Source of the DNA: Radiobacillus kanasensis
GTDB lineage: Bacteria > Bacillota > Bacilli > Bacillales > Amphibacillaceae
DNA: 64,000 nucleotides
Assembly (NCBI RefSeq): GCF_021049245.1
Contig: NZ_CP088020.1
Coordinates: forward strand, 2,300,001 to 2,364,000
Direction of reading: 5' to 3'
In this document: in pieces, positions 17,173-27,528 of the stretch
Layout: every line of letters begins with the position of its first letter
Numbering within the stretch: position 1 is the stretch's first letter
Notes under the pieces: model-generated
The model's input: the letters and a program-made list of their open reading frames with translations, nothing else
Database searches by the model: none
What the model was told of the DNA's origin: nothing
Program-made: the position numbers and the translations under genes

Positions 17173-17275
17173 ATTTTTCTTCCAATCGGTAATAGTTATT
17201 GAGATCATTATACACAATATAGAAAATAGAAAATGCATCCAAAATTTGGATGCACTCTACGGTTATTTATTTTTC

Positions 17276-18136
17276 TTAAATCTGCTCCACAATTTGACTT
17301 AACGCCTCATGAACAGGTGTAGCCGGACGACCTAATAGCTTGTCAAAATCATTACTTTCAATATCCAATTCTCCAGCTCGAATCCCCTTTTGGATTTCTA
17401 CTAACATTGGAAGAACGAATTCTGGTACACCAGCTTCTTTCATACTGTTACGATAAGTCTCATCATCCACTTGTTTTACAGTTACTTCTTTTCCTAACAC
17501 CTTTCCAACAGCAGCAGCCAATTCTTCTTGAGTTGTTGGTTTCCCAGACAGCTCATAAATGGTGTTTTCGTGCCCTTCCCCTACTAACACAGCGGCAGCA
17601 GCCTCCGCATAATCTTGTTGTAGAGCCCATCCTGTTTTCCCTGATCCTGCGGCTGTCACCCAAGGTGCTCCTTTCATTACTCCTTGAATGGTTCCTATTT
17701 CATTTTCTAAGTACCAGTTGTTCCGTAAAAAGGAATACGGAATACCTGTTTTTAGGATAGCTTCCTCCGCTGCTTGATGTGGAGGAGCAAGGAACATCTT
17801 GCTTTGGATAGCATTTCCAATACTAGTATAAGCGATGAACTTCACTTGTGCTCGATGAGCCGCTTCCACCGCATTCTTGTGCTGTTTTACTCTTGTTTCG
17901 TTGGCTCCATCCGCCGAAATAATTAATAAACGATCAATACCTTTAAAGGCAGAGTCTAATGTTTCAGGCTGATCAAAATCACCGTGCCGTACCTCTACCC
18001 CTCTAGCCTTGAGATCACCCGCTTTTTCCGGTTTACGAACACTGACAACTAAATCCGTTGCTGGTACAGTTTCTAATAATTTCTCTACAATTTTACTACC
18101 TAATTTACCTGTGGCTCCAGTTACGAGTAAATTCAT
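17276..18136 (-). CDS. NmrA-like SDR NAD(P)H oxidoreductase (QorB/YtfG type)
   Basis: 286 aa atypical short-chain dehydrogenase. N-terminal dinucleotide motif VTGATGKLGSK (5-15), then VSVRKPEK (NADP-type arginine) and RHGDFDQPETLDSAF; there is no YxxxK dyad, as in NmrA/NAD(P)H:quinone oxidoreductase 2. Likely reduces quinones or senses redox. RBS GTGGAGGAT. It is divergent from an Rrf2 regulator; a consensus promoter with a 19-bp operator on the start point lies upstream, so induction by relief of Rrf2 repression is expected. Confidence 0.85.
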   Translation of the reverse strand: MNLLVTGATGKLGSKIVEKLLETVPATDLVVSVRKPEKAGDLKARGVEVRHGDFDQPETLDSAFKGIDRLLIISADGANETRVKQHKNAVEAAHRAQVKFIAYTSIGNAIQSKMFLAPPHQAAEEAILKTGIPYSFLRNNWYLENEIGTIQGVMKGAPWVTAAGSGKTGWALQQDYAEAAAAVLVGEGHENTIYELSGKPTTQEELAAAVGKVLGKEVTVKQVDDETYRNSMKEAGVPEFVLPMLVEIQKGIRAGELDIESNDFDKLLGRPATPVHEALSQIVEQI

Positions 18137-18157
18137 CTTCCATCCTCCACTTCCACT

Positions 18158-18176
18158 TGTAATTAACCCAGTTACA
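18158..18176. promoter_or_regulatory. operator O2 (Rrf2-type candidate) at the oxidoreductase promoter
   Basis: TGTAATTAACCCAGTTACA, an imperfect 19-bp palindrome sharing TGTAA and AGTTACA with O1; it lies just downstream of the -10 of the oxidoreductase promoter. Confidence 0.6.
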
Positions 18177-18183
18177 TGTCATC

Positions 18184-18212
18184 ATCTTAATTGCAGTTAT
18201 TGTATTTGTCAA
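18184..18212 (-). promoter_or_regulatory. sigma-A promoter of the oxidoreductase gene
   Basis: Perfect -35 TTGACA (18207-18212), 17-bp spacer, -10 TAAGAT (18184-18189) on the minus strand. Confidence 0.75.
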
Positions 18213-18264
18213 TTCCAATCCACCAATAGTATTACGAATGATGGTGATATATAAATGTTTAGGA

Positions 18265-18270
18265 TATAAT
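18265..18270 (+). promoter_or_regulatory. -10 element of the Rrf2 gene
   Basis: Perfect TATAAT; the -35 at 18242 (TGGTGA) is weak. Operator O1 begins six bases downstream. Confidence 0.55.
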
Positions 18271-18275
18271 AAATG

Positions 18276-18294
18276 TGTAACTATTTTAGTTACA
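18276..18294. promoter_or_regulatory. operator O1 (Rrf2-type candidate) at the regulator's own promoter
   Basis: TGTAACTATTTTAGTTACA is a perfect palindrome with 8-bp arms and a TTT centre, placed at the start point of the regulator gene: the expected layout for autorepression. Confidence 0.7.
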
Positions 18295-18325
18295 TTAGTT
18301 AGAAAGTTTCTGGTAGGTGAACATA

Positions 18326-18760
18326 ATGTCCATCAGTAGTCGTTTTTCTGTAGGAATACATATATTATCTCTAATTGAATTTAATAAAGATGGGGTAAGT
18401 TCCTCAGAGTATTTGGCAGAGAGTGTGAACACAAATCCTGCCCTCATACGAAAAATTACTGGCATGTTGAAAAGAGCCGGTTTAGTAGAAGTTCATCCAG
18501 GTATTGCTGGTGCTAGACTAGCAAAAGATTTGTCTAAAATTACTTTGTTAGACGTTTATAAAGCCGTTCATGTTGTACAGGAAAATGAATTATTTAATGT
18601 TCATGAGACCCCAAATCCGAAATGTCTGGTAGGTAGAAATATCCAAGATACTATTATCCCAGTATTATCTACTGCACAACATGCAATGGAGAAGGTATTA
18701 GGAAATGTAACGATTGAAGACATCGTACAAGATATTGTTCAAAAAGAAAATTTAAGTTAA
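18326..18760 (+). CDS. Rrf2-family transcriptional regulator, YwnA-like
   Basis: 144 aa winged-helix regulator. The N-terminal SSRFSVGIHILSLIEF, the SSEYLAESVNTNPALIRKI recognition region and the NELFNVHETPNPKC..G block closely follow B. subtilis YwnA. Only one cysteine (PKCLVG, about 99) remains, so a classical three-Cys [2Fe-2S] cluster is unlikely; a thiol switch is possible. The ATG at 18326 is chosen since GGTAGGTG lies 8 bases before it. It probably represses itself and the divergent oxidoreductase through O1/O2. Confidence 0.88.
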   Translation: MSISSRFSVGIHILSLIEFNKDGVSSSEYLAESVNTNPALIRKITGMLKRAGLVEVHPGIAGARLAKDLSKITLLDVYKAVHVVQENELFNVHETPNPKCLVGRNIQDTIIPVLSTAQHAMEKVLGNVTIEDIVQDIVQKENLS

Positions 18761-18761
18761 G

Positions 18762-18795
18762 AAAAGCCATTTTTCTAAACAGAGAGTGGCTTTTT
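18762..18795 (+). terminator. terminator of the Rrf2 gene
   Basis: AAAAGCCA / TGGCTTTT stem, 17-base loop, trailing TTTTTG. Confidence 0.75.
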
Positions 18796-19233
18796 GTGCA
18801 GGTCATCATCTAAATAAAATCGGATGATAATCAAGAGTGGGAACCATTATATTTTATTCACTTAAAACCTCCTATAGGTGCATAGGCGTTTCTTTCCCAC
18901 TTCCTTTTCATACTTTCATCATAAATCCTCACGTAACTGGAGGTTCAAGGGAAATTTGTTTATTCTAGAAATTTTTTATGAGCTAGCCTGATCATTCTTT
19001 ATATATAATCCACCAAATCTAGGGTAGTTTTTTATACTAATTCCATACAAAGGGTTATAACCCCTTTTGAAGACTACCTTTAGAACTTTAAAGTGGTTCA
19101 TTCCTATGGTACTGAACCATAATAATGTTTGTCTTTTTTATATTCTATTATCTATACTAGAAGGACCAATAAATGTTCACTTAGCACAACTGTTTGGTAA
19201 TTCCAGCACATTAAAGATAAAAGGAGAGTTCCG
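18796..19233. other. 438-bp intergenic region with nested inverted repeats
   Basis: No coding frame with a ribosome site. It holds a nested inverted repeat at 19023-19078 (outer GGTAGT / ACTACC, inner AAGGGTTATAACCCCTT) and a TGGTTCA / TGAACCA pair near 19092-19120. The promoter of the following methyltransferase gene should lie after that, in the A/T-rich part near 19130-19160. Confidence 0.4.
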
Positions 19234-19872
19234 ATGAAAAAAGTAAACCAATATATTGATAGCTTGTTTCATAACTCAGATCCACTATTAGAGGAAGTAC
19301 TGGCTTCCATCCAAGAAAACGGTATGCCTTCCATTTCGGTATCGCCCTCATCTGGTAAACTACTTACTATGCTAGTATCTATCTCAAAAGCGAAAAGTGT
19401 TCTTGAAATTGGTGCACTTGGAGGATATAGCGGGATTTGTCTTGCTAGAGGTTTTGGGGAAACAGGACAGCTGACATCCCTTGAATTGGAAGAAAAATAT
19501 GCAAAAGTTGCGCATCAAAATCTTTCGAATGCTGGTTTTGGCGATCAGGTAACTTATATAACTGGTCCCGCTCTACAAAGCCTAGAGCAGCTAGAAAAGG
19601 AAAATAAACGATTTGATTTTTTCTTTATCGATGCGGACAAAGAGAACTATGAAAACTATCTTACGTATTGCTTGAAAGTCGCGGAACCTGATGCTGTAGT
19701 CGTTATGGATAACGTCCTTGCTGGTGGAACTGTTCTAGACACAGACACCCAACCTAAGCGATATACGGCATTCATGAGAGAATTCAATGAAATGGTGGCT
19801 AATCACCCACAATTGGAGTCTCTGCTCATTCCTATTGGGGATGGACTTACCGTAGCAAGAGTGAAGAAATAG
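19234..19872 (+). CDS. caffeoyl-CoA-type O-methyltransferase family protein
   Basis: 212 aa class I SAM methyltransferase of the Methyltransf_3 family. Motif I VLEIGALGGYSGICLA (about 54-69), acidic post-I residues LTSLELEEKY, and the divalent-metal/substrate stretch FFFIDADKENYENY (about 130-143) with DN in VVMDNVLAGG. Bacterial members methylate catechol-type hydroxyls, or the wobble uridine of tRNA (TrmR, B. subtilis YrrM); which applies here is not decidable. RBS AAAGGAGAG. Monocistronic, with its own terminator. Confidence 0.82.
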   Translation: MKKVNQYIDSLFHNSDPLLEEVLASIQENGMPSISVSPSSGKLLTMLVSISKAKSVLEIGALGGYSGICLARGFGETGQLTSLELEEKYAKVAHQNLSNAGFGDQVTYITGPALQSLEQLEKENKRFDFFFIDADKENYENYLTYCLKVAEPDAVVVMDNVLAGGTVLDTDTQPKRYTAFMREFNEMVANHPQLESLLIPIGDGLTVARVKK

Positions 19873-19876
19873 CTCT

Positions 19877-19930
19877 AACCATACAAGGTAAACTAGTCAA
19901 TTTGTCGCTATTTTACCTTGTATGGTTTTT
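19877..19930. terminator. strong bidirectional terminator
   Basis: A stem of about 14 bp, CCATACAAGGTAAA / TTTACCTTGTATGG, followed by TTTTTT, between convergent genes. Confidence 0.85.
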
Positions 19931-19946
19931 TATCCTATTGAATGAT

Positions 19947-21086
19947 TCAAGGTCTGTAAACATAACGCAACGGAGTAATGGTTTCCTCTTTCCCTGGAAC
20001 ATATAAGGATATGGATGGACCTGTGATTTCTGTATCCGAAGGGGGACGTATCTCTCCGTTTTTATTTATAAACACAATACCTTCCTGTCTGCCGCCCCAG
20101 TTTCTTATCCCTTTATATAGAACACCGTTGTTTTCTTCGCCCCAACGTGTTACTTCCTTCTCTAAAGGGATGGATTCTAACATATTGGAGACAATGGAAA
20201 GATCGTTATTCTGATTATAGACCTCCTGGCCATCTCCATCCCAATCTTGTTTATGTACAGTTAACTTATCATCCTTTGCTTCGTCATAATAAATTAAATA
20301 ACTAAATTGCAATGTTTCACTCTCGTCATACCCGTAGATAAACATATAGATACTTGTAATCGTCCCATCCTGTTCAAAATTTATTTCTAAATCATTCGTC
20401 ATCAATAACGGTTCAAGCTCGATCTTTTCTTTCACAAGGTCCAGGAGACCGTCAAGCCTTGTCACATAAAAATTATCATTCTCTAGTTTTAATTTTGTAT
20501 CTGTTTTCAACTCGCTCAGCTTCCATGCCAGTGCCCCATTATAGTTGACAGCATTCTCCCCAACTTTATAAGCACCAAAAGCGGTTATAACGAACACGAG
20601 AAGAACAGGCCATTTCCATGTAAGTTGTTTAGCCTTTACATGTACTTTTTGTTCAAAAGAACGAACTGTATCTTTTGAAAGTGGTAAAAAGGTATGATCG
20701 GCAAAGTATAAAAGATACCATTTTTTATTTTCCTTTAACTTTGCTAAGTTTTGCAAATCAAGGGTATGCTCTTCCGTTGTATTTGGTGTCCGAATCACCA
20801 CTTGGGAGTCCTGGATTTCTATCTGACTATTAGGTTGAAATAAGTAATCTTTCTTCATTTGCTTCCGATAAACGAATAACTTGTAAGAAAAAAACAGGAA
20901 AAGCAATAAACTTATCCCTAAAAATAAGGGTATATTAGTTTTCAATTGCCCTATATTAGAAATAGTGTACATAACCCTCCACAAGATGGCGTAGAGAGCC
21001 AACATAACCCAAGTAGACTTACTTTCCAAAAATAAATCTCGCAAAATCAATTTTCGGTACATTTTTTTCGTTAATTTATTTTCCAT
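19947..21086 (-). CDS. membrane protein with YcxB-like N-terminal region, unknown
   Basis: 379 aa. Two adjacent hydrophobic segments (about 27-42 and 51-69), a cytosolic YcxB-like beta segment (about 78-140, e.g. IEIQDSQVVIRTPNTTEEHTL), a third membrane segment (WPVLLVFVITAFGAYKVG, about 160-177) and a roughly 200-residue extracellular C-terminal part rich in Asp/Glu and beta strands. No catalytic motif is recognised. The ribosome site is weak. Single gene between terminators; the last member of the accessory block before hemL. Confidence 0.7.
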   Translation of the reverse strand: MENKLTKKMYRKLILRDLFLESKSTWVMLALYAILWRVMYTISNIGQLKTNIPLFLGISLLLFLFFSYKLFVYRKQMKKDYLFQPNSQIEIQDSQVVIRTPNTTEEHTLDLQNLAKLKENKKWYLLYFADHTFLPLSKDTVRSFEQKVHVKAKQLTWKWPVLLVFVITAFGAYKVGENAVNYNGALAWKLSELKTDTKLKLENDNFYVTRLDGLLDLVKEKIELEPLLMTNDLEINFEQDGTITSIYMFIYGYDESETLQFSYLIYYDEAKDDKLTVHKQDWDGDGQEVYNQNNDLSIVSNMLESIPLEKEVTRWGEENNGVLYKGIRNWGGRQEGIVFINKNGEIRPPSDTEITGPSISLYVPGKEETITPLRYVYRP

Positions 21087-21208
21087 TCCGTATCACACAT
21101 CCACTTTTTTTAAAAATTTTTACTAGCACATGTCTACATTAATCATACATTATTTCCCATAAATCAGGAGCTAACTTATGAGAAATAGTGTGAAGTGTAT
21201 GTACTTAC

Positions 21209-21244
21209 AAAAAACACAAGTCATAATGGATACTTGTGTTTTTT
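21209..21244 (-). terminator. terminator of the hem operon
   Basis: AAAAAACACAAGT / ACTTGTGTTTTTT hairpin 12 bp after the hemL stop. Confidence 0.85.
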
Positions 21245-21255
21245 GTAATTCTTAT

Positions 21256-22542
21256 TTATTTTAATTTTGAAAAGGCATGTCTCGCCGCTTCAATTGTTTT
21301 CTCAATATCCTCATCTGTATGTGCCGTAGATAGGAATAATCCTTCAAACTGGGATGGTGGAAGGAAAATGCCTTGTTCCGCCATTTCACGATAATATGCC
21401 GCGAAAAATTCTACATTGGAGCTTTTCGCTGTTTCATAATTAATAACCGGTTTGTCGTTAAAGAAGATACCAACCATAGACCCAGCCCTGTTCACCTGCA
21501 GTGGAATATTGTGTACTTTGGCCGCTTCTTGGAATCCTTCAATCAGACGATCCACTTTTTTGCTCATTTCTACATAAGTCGTTTCGTCTAACGCTTTTAA
21601 GGTTTCGTACCCTGCAGTCATCGCTAGTGGATTCCCGGATAACGTACCTGCTTGGTAAATATCGCCGACTGGTGCGATTCGTTCCATGATTTCTCGTTTG
21701 CCACCATATGCTCCTACAGGAAGACCACCACCAATCACTTTACCTAAACAAGTTAGGTCTGGTGTCACACCAAAGTGTCCTTGTGCACATTGGTAGCCAA
21801 CACGGAAGCCAGTCATAACCTCATCAAAAATAAGCACTGTACCATTCTCTTCGGTTATTTTTCTTAGCTCCTGAAGGAAATCACCAACTGGTGGAACCAC
21901 TCCCATATTACCGGAAACCGGTTCGACAATCACCGCAGCTAAATCATCTCCATATTCTTGGAATGCATAGCGTACACTCTCCATATCGTTATATGGAACA
22001 GTAATGGTATTTTGTGCAATCGATTGTGGGACACCAGGACTATCTGGAAGCCCTAGTGTAGCAACCCCAGAACCAGCTTTGATCAAGAGAGAATCGCCAT
22101 GTCCGTGGTAATTCCCTTCGAATTTTAGGATTTTGTCTCTTCCTGTAAACCCTCTTGCTAAGCGCAATGCACTCATCGTAGCCTCTGTTCCTGAGTTCAC
22201 CATACGGACCATTTCGATGGATGGGACTCTATCGATGACTAACTGAGCGAGTTTGTTCTCGATTAAGGTTGGAGCACCAAAGCTTGTCCCGCTTTCCGTT
22301 ACTTCTTTTAACGCTTCTACCACCCGATCATCGGCATGCCCTAAAATTAAAGGTCCCCAGCTTAACACGTAATCGATGTATTCATTCCCATCGATGTCAT
22401 AGATTTTGGATCCTTTCCCATTGCTCATAAAGATGGGGTTCATACCAACAGATTTAAATGCACGAACTGGGGAGTTCACTCCACCAGGTAATAAGTCTAC
22501 GGCCTCTTTATAGGCTTCTACCGACTTTTCATAGTTTCTCAT
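21256..22542 (-). CDS. hemL: glutamate-1-semialdehyde 2,1-aminomutase
   Basis: PLP enzyme making 5-aminolevulinate, the second step of the C5 haem pathway. 428 aa, standard length. Class III aminotransferase features: substrate region [12 protein letters not shown], cofactor glycine/Ser-Thr loop [16 protein letters not shown], Asp of [11 protein letters not shown], and the Schiff-base lysine in [28 protein letters not shown]. Last gene of hemAXCDBL as in B. subtilis, where spoVID normally follows; here an 8-kb accessory block lies between. Confidence 0.98.
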   Translation of the reverse strand: MRNYEKSVEAYKEAVDLLPGGVNSPVRAFKSVGMNPIFMSNGKGSKIYDIDGNEYIDYVLSWGPLILGHADDRVVEALKEVTESGTSFGAPTLIENKLAQLVIDRVPSIEMVRMVNSGTEATMSALRLARGFTGRDKILKFEGNYHGHGDSLLIKAGSGVATLGLPDSPGVPQSIAQNTITVPYNDMESVRYAFQEYGDDLAAVIVEPVSGNMGVVPPVGDFLQELRKITEENGTVLIFDEVMTGFRVGYQCAQGHFGVTPDLTCLGKVIGGGLPVGAYGGKREIMERIAPVGDIYQAGTLSGNPLAMTAGYETLKALDETTYVEMSKKVDRLIEGFQEAAKVHNIPLQVNRAGSMVGIFFNDKPVINYETAKSSNVEFFAAYYREMAEQGIFLPPSQFEGLFLSTAHTDEDIEKTIEAARHAFSKLK

Positions 22543-22560
22543 CGACTAATACTCCCTTTC

Positions 22561-23538
22561 CTATTCGCTTAACCATTTTGCTACATCTTTAGCATGGTAT
22601 GTCACAATAATATCTGCTCCTGCTCGCTTCATGGATGTAAGTTTTTCCAGAACAATTTGTCTTTCATCCACCCATCCGTTCATTGCAGCTGCTTTAACCA
22701 TAGAATACTCACCACTTACGTTATAAGCTACAACTGGTAAATCAAAACGGTCCTTCACTTCACGCATGATATCTAAATAGGATAACGCAGGCTTCACAAT
22801 TAGGAAGTCTGCTCCTTCTTCCACATCTGATTGGGCCTCCCGAAGTGCTTCTCTTCGATTGGAAGGATCCATTTGGTAGGTTTTGCGATCACCGAATTGT
22901 GGTGTACTTTCTGCTGCGTCCCGAAATGGTCCGTAAAAAGCTGAAGCATATTTAACCGCATAGGACATGATTGGAATGTGGGAAAATCCTGCTTCATCAA
23001 GCCCTTGTCGTATTCCCGCTACAAATCCATCCATCATATTGGATGGTGCAATAATATCTGCTCCCGCTTCTGCTTGGCTTACCGCAGTTTTCACCATCAG
23101 TTCAAGCGATTCATCATTGTTTACATCCCCTTCATGAATGACACCACAGTGTCCATGCGACGTATATTCACAAAGACAAGTATCCGCAATCGTGATCAGC
23201 TCTGGTACATCTCGTTTAATTTGACGTAACGCATCTTGGACAATTCCAGTTGAGCAATAGGCTTGAGAACCTACTTCGTCCTTCTCTTTAGGAATGCCGA
23301 ACAATAACACAGAACGAATTCCTAATGATACTAACTCTTTCATTTCTTCCGTTAAATAATCTAAGGAAACTTGAAAAACACCTGGCATGGAAGGAACTTC
23401 TTTTCTTACAGAACTTCCTTCTACTACAAAAATCGGATAAATTAAGTCATCCGTTGTTATACTCGTTTCTCTCACTAGTGCTCTCATGCTAGTGGATGAT
23501 CGTAATCTACGATGTCTTTTAAAGCCTAATTTACTCAT
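22561..23538 (-). CDS. hemB: porphobilinogen synthase (ALA dehydratase)
   Basis: Condenses two 5-aminolevulinate molecules to porphobilinogen. 325 aa. The Cys-rich segment [14 protein letters not shown] (about 117-130) marks a zinc-dependent enzyme. The two active-site lysines are in [17 protein letters not shown] and [12 protein letters not shown], and the C-terminal [12 protein letters not shown] is typical. Lies 18 bp upstream of hemL and six bases after hemD; RBS GGAGAAAGG. Confidence 0.98.
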   Translation of the reverse strand: MSKLGFKRHRRLRSSTSMRALVRETSITTDDLIYPIFVVEGSSVRKEVPSMPGVFQVSLDYLTEEMKELVSLGIRSVLLFGIPKEKDEVGSQAYCSTGIVQDALRQIKRDVPELITIADTCLCEYTSHGHCGVIHEGDVNNDESLELMVKTAVSQAEAGADIIAPSNMMDGFVAGIRQGLDEAGFSHIPIMSYAVKYASAFYGPFRDAAESTPQFGDRKTYQMDPSNRREALREAQSDVEEGADFLIVKPALSYLDIMREVKDRFDLPVVAYNVSGEYSMVKAAAMNGWVDERQIVLEKLTSMKRAGADIIVTYHAKDVAKWLSE

Positions 23539-23544
23539 ATGTAT

Positions 23545-24336
23545 CTATCCTTTCTCCTGGAAGTAATGTTCTAAAACCATTACCATCCCATCAATCGTAA
23601 ATTCTTCTGGGATTATGATCTGTTTAAACCCTGCGGACCTAGCAGCCTGTTCTGTCGTAGTTCCGATACAGACACACAGCTTTTCTTGTTGAATGTTTCT
23701 GATTTGAGTCTGCTCATCCTGTATAAGCTCCATAAATGCTTCCACGCTTGATGGGCTCGTAAATGTATAAGCATCTACCAAATCAGAATTGACTTGTTCC
23801 TTCAAATTGTTCGTTTCTTCCTCGTTAATCAACGTCTCATAAATCACACAAGTTTCAAATTTCACCTGTTCAGCTTGAAGCTGCTTCCGAACGTCATCTC
23901 TTGAAAGATTTCCATTAATCAATAATATGTTGACGTTCTCTACTGAAAACTGCTTCATAAATTCCTTCGCCATGTTTTCTCCTAGAAAGTGACTAGGCTG
24001 AAAACCTGCTTCAAATCCGTATGCTTGTAACGCTTGATCTGTTTTCCTTCCTACAACACCAAACCGGATGGAGGATAGCTTAGTTCGTGGAATACGAAGG
24101 GATCTCACATAATCGAAAAAAAACTTCACGCCATTGGCACTCGTAAAAAAGACCCATGTAAACTCGTGAAGTTGCTGTAAGATTTTTCGGTTTTCTTCGG
24201 AATCTTTTCTTTTAAAGGTTAATAATGGGACAACTACAGGAATAGCACCAGCACCTTCTAACAATGTAGAAAAGGGCGGTGCTTGCTCCTTGCTGCGTGT
24301 TATCAATATATGTTTGCCCGTTAAAGGCTTGTTCAT
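23545..24336 (-). CDS. hemD: uroporphyrinogen-III synthase
   Basis: Cyclises hydroxymethylbilane to uroporphyrinogen III. 263 aa. The family is poorly conserved; recognisable parts are [10 protein letters not shown] at the start, [14 protein letters not shown], AVGxxT-like [12 protein letters not shown], and [14 protein letters not shown] followed by [17 protein letters not shown]. Its ATG overlaps the hemC stop by four bases (ATGA), so translation is coupled. Operon place confirms the call. Confidence 0.95.
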   Translation of the reverse strand: MNKPLTGKHILITRSKEQAPPFSTLLEGAGAIPVVVPLLTFKRKDSEENRKILQQLHEFTWVFFTSANGVKFFFDYVRSLRIPRTKLSSIRFGVVGRKTDQALQAYGFEAGFQPSHFLGENMAKEFMKQFSVENVNILLINGNLSRDDVRKQLQAEQVKFETCVIYETLINEEETNNLKEQVNSDLVDAYTFTSPSSVEAFMELIQDEQTQIRNIQQEKLCVCIGTTTEQAARSAGFKQIIIPEEFTIDGMVMVLEHYFQEKG

Positions 24337-25265
24337 CCGTTATCGATCTCCTCAATTGCTTCATCCACTATTTCTTGAGCGCCTCTGTCTTTCATTCGGT
24401 TGGCCGCTTCTTCCCCAACCGCTAACGGGTCTTTGCCACGAACGGTTTCCTTCAATACGGTTTTCCCGTCAGAAGTGGATACTAAAGCTGTCAATATGAC
24501 TTCTTCTTCCTCAAGGTGAGCGTAACCAGCGATGGGTACCTGACAGCCACCGTTCATGAGGTGGAGAAATCTGCGCTCCGCTGCTACCGTTGTACTCGTT
24601 TGTTCATCTTTAATTTTAGCTAAAAGCTCCAGCAACTCGGTATCATCTTCGCGACACTCGATCGCAAGCGCTCCTTGCCCAACGGCTGGTACACATAAAT
24701 CAGGATCCAAGAACTCTGTTACAATATCTTCACCCCAGCCCATGCGAAGAAGTCCTGCTGCAGCCAGTATAATTGCATCAAAGTCCTCTTCTTTTAACTT
24801 ACGAAGACGGGTTTCAATGTTCCCTCGAATAGACTTGATTTTTAAATCTGGACGAACGGCAAGAATTTGCGAGCCTCTACGAAGACTGCTTGTCCCAACA
24901 ATTGCACCTTCAGGCAAATCCATTAGTTTCACATGGTCATTTGAAATAAAAGCATCACGATGATCTTCACGAACCGGAATTGTCGCAATCGTTAGTCCTT
25001 CTGGAAGCTCTGACGGCATGTCCTTCATGCTGTGGACCGCCATATCAATCTCTCCATCAAACATGGCCTGTTCGATTTCTTTTACGAACAAACCTTTTCC
25101 CCCTACTTTCGAAAGAGTGACATCTAATATACGATCCCCTTTTGTACTAATTTTTTTTACAGAAAAGGAGTTCTTCGCTCCAGCGTTTTGTAGCTGTTTA
25201 ATCACCCACTCTGTTTGTGTAAGAGCTAAATTACTTTTTCTAGATCCAACAACGATATCTCTCAA
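24333..25265 (-). CDS. hemC: hydroxymethylbilane synthase (porphobilinogen deaminase)
   Basis: Polymerises four porphobilinogens. 310 aa. N-terminal [13 protein letters not shown], the catalytic Asp region [15 protein letters not shown], arginine-rich [12 protein letters not shown], and the dipyrromethane-anchoring cysteine in [14 protein letters not shown] (about 242). It begins with TTG, spaced five bases after GGGAGGA; no nearby ATG competes. Confidence 0.98.
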   Translation of the reverse strand: MRDIVVGSRKSNLALTQTEWVIKQLQNAGAKNSFSVKKISTKGDRILDVTLSKVGGKGLFVKEIEQAMFDGEIDMAVHSMKDMPSELPEGLTIATIPVREDHRDAFISNDHVKLMDLPEGAIVGTSSLRRGSQILAVRPDLKIKSIRGNIETRLRKLKEEDFDAIILAAAGLLRMGWGEDIVTEFLDPDLCVPAVGQGALAIECREDDTELLELLAKIKDEQTSTTVAAERRFLHLMNGGCQVPIAGYAHLEEEEVILTALVSTSDGKTVLKETVRGKDPLAVGEEAANRMKDRGAQEIVDEAIEEIDNG

Positions 25266-25285
25266 TGTATTTCCTCCCTTTCTCT

Positions 25286-26104
25286 TTAGAAGTGAAAGCT
25301 AGATAGTGAACTAAATAATAGAAAATTAACAAGTAAAAATAGAAATGCGGCTACATTGAATAAGGCTATCGTTCTGCCTTGATAGTTTTTTACAACTCTT
25401 AAAAAGAGATAAACCATATAAACAAGGAGAACAAGAAGAGAGCCGATGGTCTTTGTATCATACCAATAAAATTCCGAATTGGATGTATAGGCCCAGACCA
25501 ACCCTAAGATAATCGAAATGAGTAAGCTTGGGACGCCTATGAATATCGCTCGAAATGACAACGAATCTAATGTTTCTAAATTGGACAATCGCATTAACCA
25601 TTTATACCCTCTTTTTTCCTTTAATAATCGATACTGTGTTAAATACATAGCCGAGAAAATAAAGGATAAGGTAAAAAATCCATAAGATAAAATGGCCAAA
25701 GAAATATGAGCAATTAAAATTTCCCCGACCAGCTCCGTAATTTTATCGGATTCGTGATTTTGTGCTGTAGCCGAAATATGTAGCATCATCACGAAGAACC
25801 CAATTAAATTAGTAAAGAAAACAATAAAGTCCACTTTAAAAAACTTATTAAGTAATAAAGAAAAGGTAACAAGTACCCATGCATAAAAGTATAAACCATC
25901 ATAGACATTCAAGACAGGGAAATGGTCTCGATTCAAGATTTGAAGCAACAAAAAAATGGTTTGAGAAATCCAAACCATACTAAGTAACCAAAAGGCTACT
26001 CGATTCACCTTTTGGTTTGGTTGTACAAAATCCATAAAATAGCCAATAACACTTAATCCATATATAACAACAATAAGTTCATATAGCCATTTAACCGTTA
26101 GCAT
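25286..26104 (-). CDS. hemX: HemX, cytochrome c assembly/CcsA-type membrane protein
   Basis: 272 aa with eight hydrophobic segments and the CcsA-family arrangement, including the Trp-rich loop [20 protein letters not shown] (about 200-220). In B. subtilis HemX is a membrane protein that lowers HemA (glutamyl-tRNA reductase) level; it is not a haem-synthesis enzyme. It lies between hemA and hemC, 18 bp after the hemA stop. RBS GGAAGG. The regulatory role is carried over from B. subtilis. Confidence 0.93.
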   Translation of the reverse strand: MLTVKWLYELIVVIYGLSVIGYFMDFVQPNQKVNRVAFWLLSMVWISQTIFLLLQILNRDHFPVLNVYDGLYFYAWVLVTFSLLLNKFFKVDFIVFFTNLIGFFVMMLHISATAQNHESDKITELVGEILIAHISLAILSYGFFTLSFIFSAMYLTQYRLLKEKRGYKWLMRLSNLETLDSLSFRAIFIGVPSLLISIILGLVWAYTSNSEFYWYDTKTIGSLLVLLVYMVYLFLRVVKNYQGRTIALFNVAAFLFLLVNFLLFSSLSSFHF

Positions 26105-26122
26105 ACGGAGTATCCTTCCCGA

Positions 26123-27487
26123 TTAGAGCGTCGGTATTTCTTTTAAGGTCGATTCTTCCTTTTTGGAAAAGGTCACGACCTTTTGTTTTGATTCTATTTG
26201 TTTTTCGATTTGCTCTTCGACCAAATCTTCTATGCCGAAAATCTCCATAAACATTGCTAGCGACTGATCAGCATTTGGTTGAGCAGCTAATTCCTTCGCT
26301 TGTAGGATTGGCTGTTTCAATAGCTGGTTCACAATACTTTTGGTGTGCTTACTAAGTACTTTTTTCTCGCGTTCTGTGAGGTTTGGCATTTTGCGTTCAA
26401 TACTATTCATCGTTTCTGTTTGAATCGCATGCGCTTTCGCTCTAAGCGCTGAGATAACGGGAACAACACCAAGTGTTTGTAACCATTCATTGAATAATAC
26501 AATCTCTTCTTCAATCATTATCTCAATCGATTCAGAAATTTGTTTTCTTGCTTCTAAGTTTTCTTGTACTACGCCTTGCAAATCATCAATATCGTAAAGG
26601 AAGACATTTTCTAGTTCCCCTAATTCAGGATGAATATCTCTTGGAACAGCGATATCTACTAGGAACAAAGGCTTGCCCTTTCTTTTCTTGTGAATGGGCT
26701 GTAACACGTCTTTGGTTACAACATAGTCCTTTGCACCTGTTGAACTAATTAGAATATCAGCTTTTACTAACGTATCAGCGAGATCATCCATGGAGACTGC
26801 AGCTCCATGAAATTGGTTCGCAAGACTTTCTGCTTTTTCGATAGAGCGGTTAATAACTGTAATTTCACCAACTCCAGATCCTTGTAAGTTCTTCGCTGCA
26901 AGCTCTCCCATTTTTCCCGCGCCTAAAATGACAACATGCTTTTGCTTGAGCTCGCCGAAAATCTTTTTAGCTAATTCAACAGCAGCATAGCTCACAGAAA
27001 CAGCATTTTCGCCAATAGAAGTTTCTTTATGCACACGCTTGGCCAATGTAATGGCCTGTTTAAATAATTCGTTATAAATTGTACCTGTCGTGCCTACTTC
27101 TTGTGCAAGCAAAAAGGATTGCTTCATTTGACCAAGTATTTGCGTTTCCCCAACAACCATGGAGTCTAAACCACAAGTTACACGGAACAAGTGTTGCATA
27201 GCTCCTTCGCTCTCGTACACTTCTATATGAGAAGCTAAAGCTTCTTTTTCTATTTGGAACCAATTAGATAAAAATTGTTTTATATAATATCGACCTGTAT
27301 GCAACTGATCGACCACTGCATAAATTTCTGTACGGTTACATGTCGATATAATCACATTTTCTAATATGCTCTTTTGATTGTTGAGAGATTGCATAGCAGT
27401 TCCTAGATCATGCTCTGGAAAGGTTAATCTCTCTCTAACCTCTACGGGTGCTGTTCTATAGTTTATGCCAATCGCTAGTATATGCAC
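26123..27487 (-). CDS. hemA: glutamyl-tRNA reductase
   Basis: First enzyme of the C5 pathway: NADPH-dependent reduction of glutamyl-tRNA to glutamate-1-semialdehyde. 454 aa. The catalytic Cys is in [14 protein letters not shown] (about 50), then [15 protein letters not shown], the NADPH site [17 protein letters not shown] and ISSTGA, and a C-terminal dimerisation helix. The start is GTG (reading MHILAIG), as the frame and the B. subtilis protein begin there. Promoter: an extended -10 TGATATAAT at 27529-27537 (minus). Confidence 0.97.
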   Translation of the reverse strand: MHILAIGINYRTAPVEVRERLTFPEHDLGTAMQSLNNQKSILENVIISTCNRTEIYAVVDQLHTGRYYIKQFLSNWFQIEKEALASHIEVYESEGAMQHLFRVTCGLDSMVVGETQILGQMKQSFLLAQEVGTTGTIYNELFKQAITLAKRVHKETSIGENAVSVSYAAVELAKKIFGELKQKHVVILGAGKMGELAAKNLQGSGVGEITVINRSIEKAESLANQFHGAAVSMDDLADTLVKADILISSTGAKDYVVTKDVLQPIHKKRKGKPLFLVDIAVPRDIHPELGELENVFLYDIDDLQGVVQENLEARKQISESIEIMIEEEIVLFNEWLQTLGVVPVISALRAKAHAIQTETMNSIERKMPNLTEREKKVLSKHTKSIVNQLLKQPILQAKELAAQPNADQSLAMFMEIFGIEDLVEEQIEKQIESKQKVVTFSKKEESTLKEIPTL

Positions 27488-27528
27488 TCTCCATTACCCC
27501 CATATTCCTAAAAACTCAATCAACGTCC

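Noticed and set aside
17173..17238. N-terminal 22-residue extension of the RsmJ-like methyltransferase
   Set aside because: Lies over a promoter-like TATAAT region, no ribosome site, and the family begins at the internal Met.
24556..24963. 135-codon plus-strand frame inside hemC
   Set aside because: Shadow of hemC; Ser/Arg-rich, no ribosome site.
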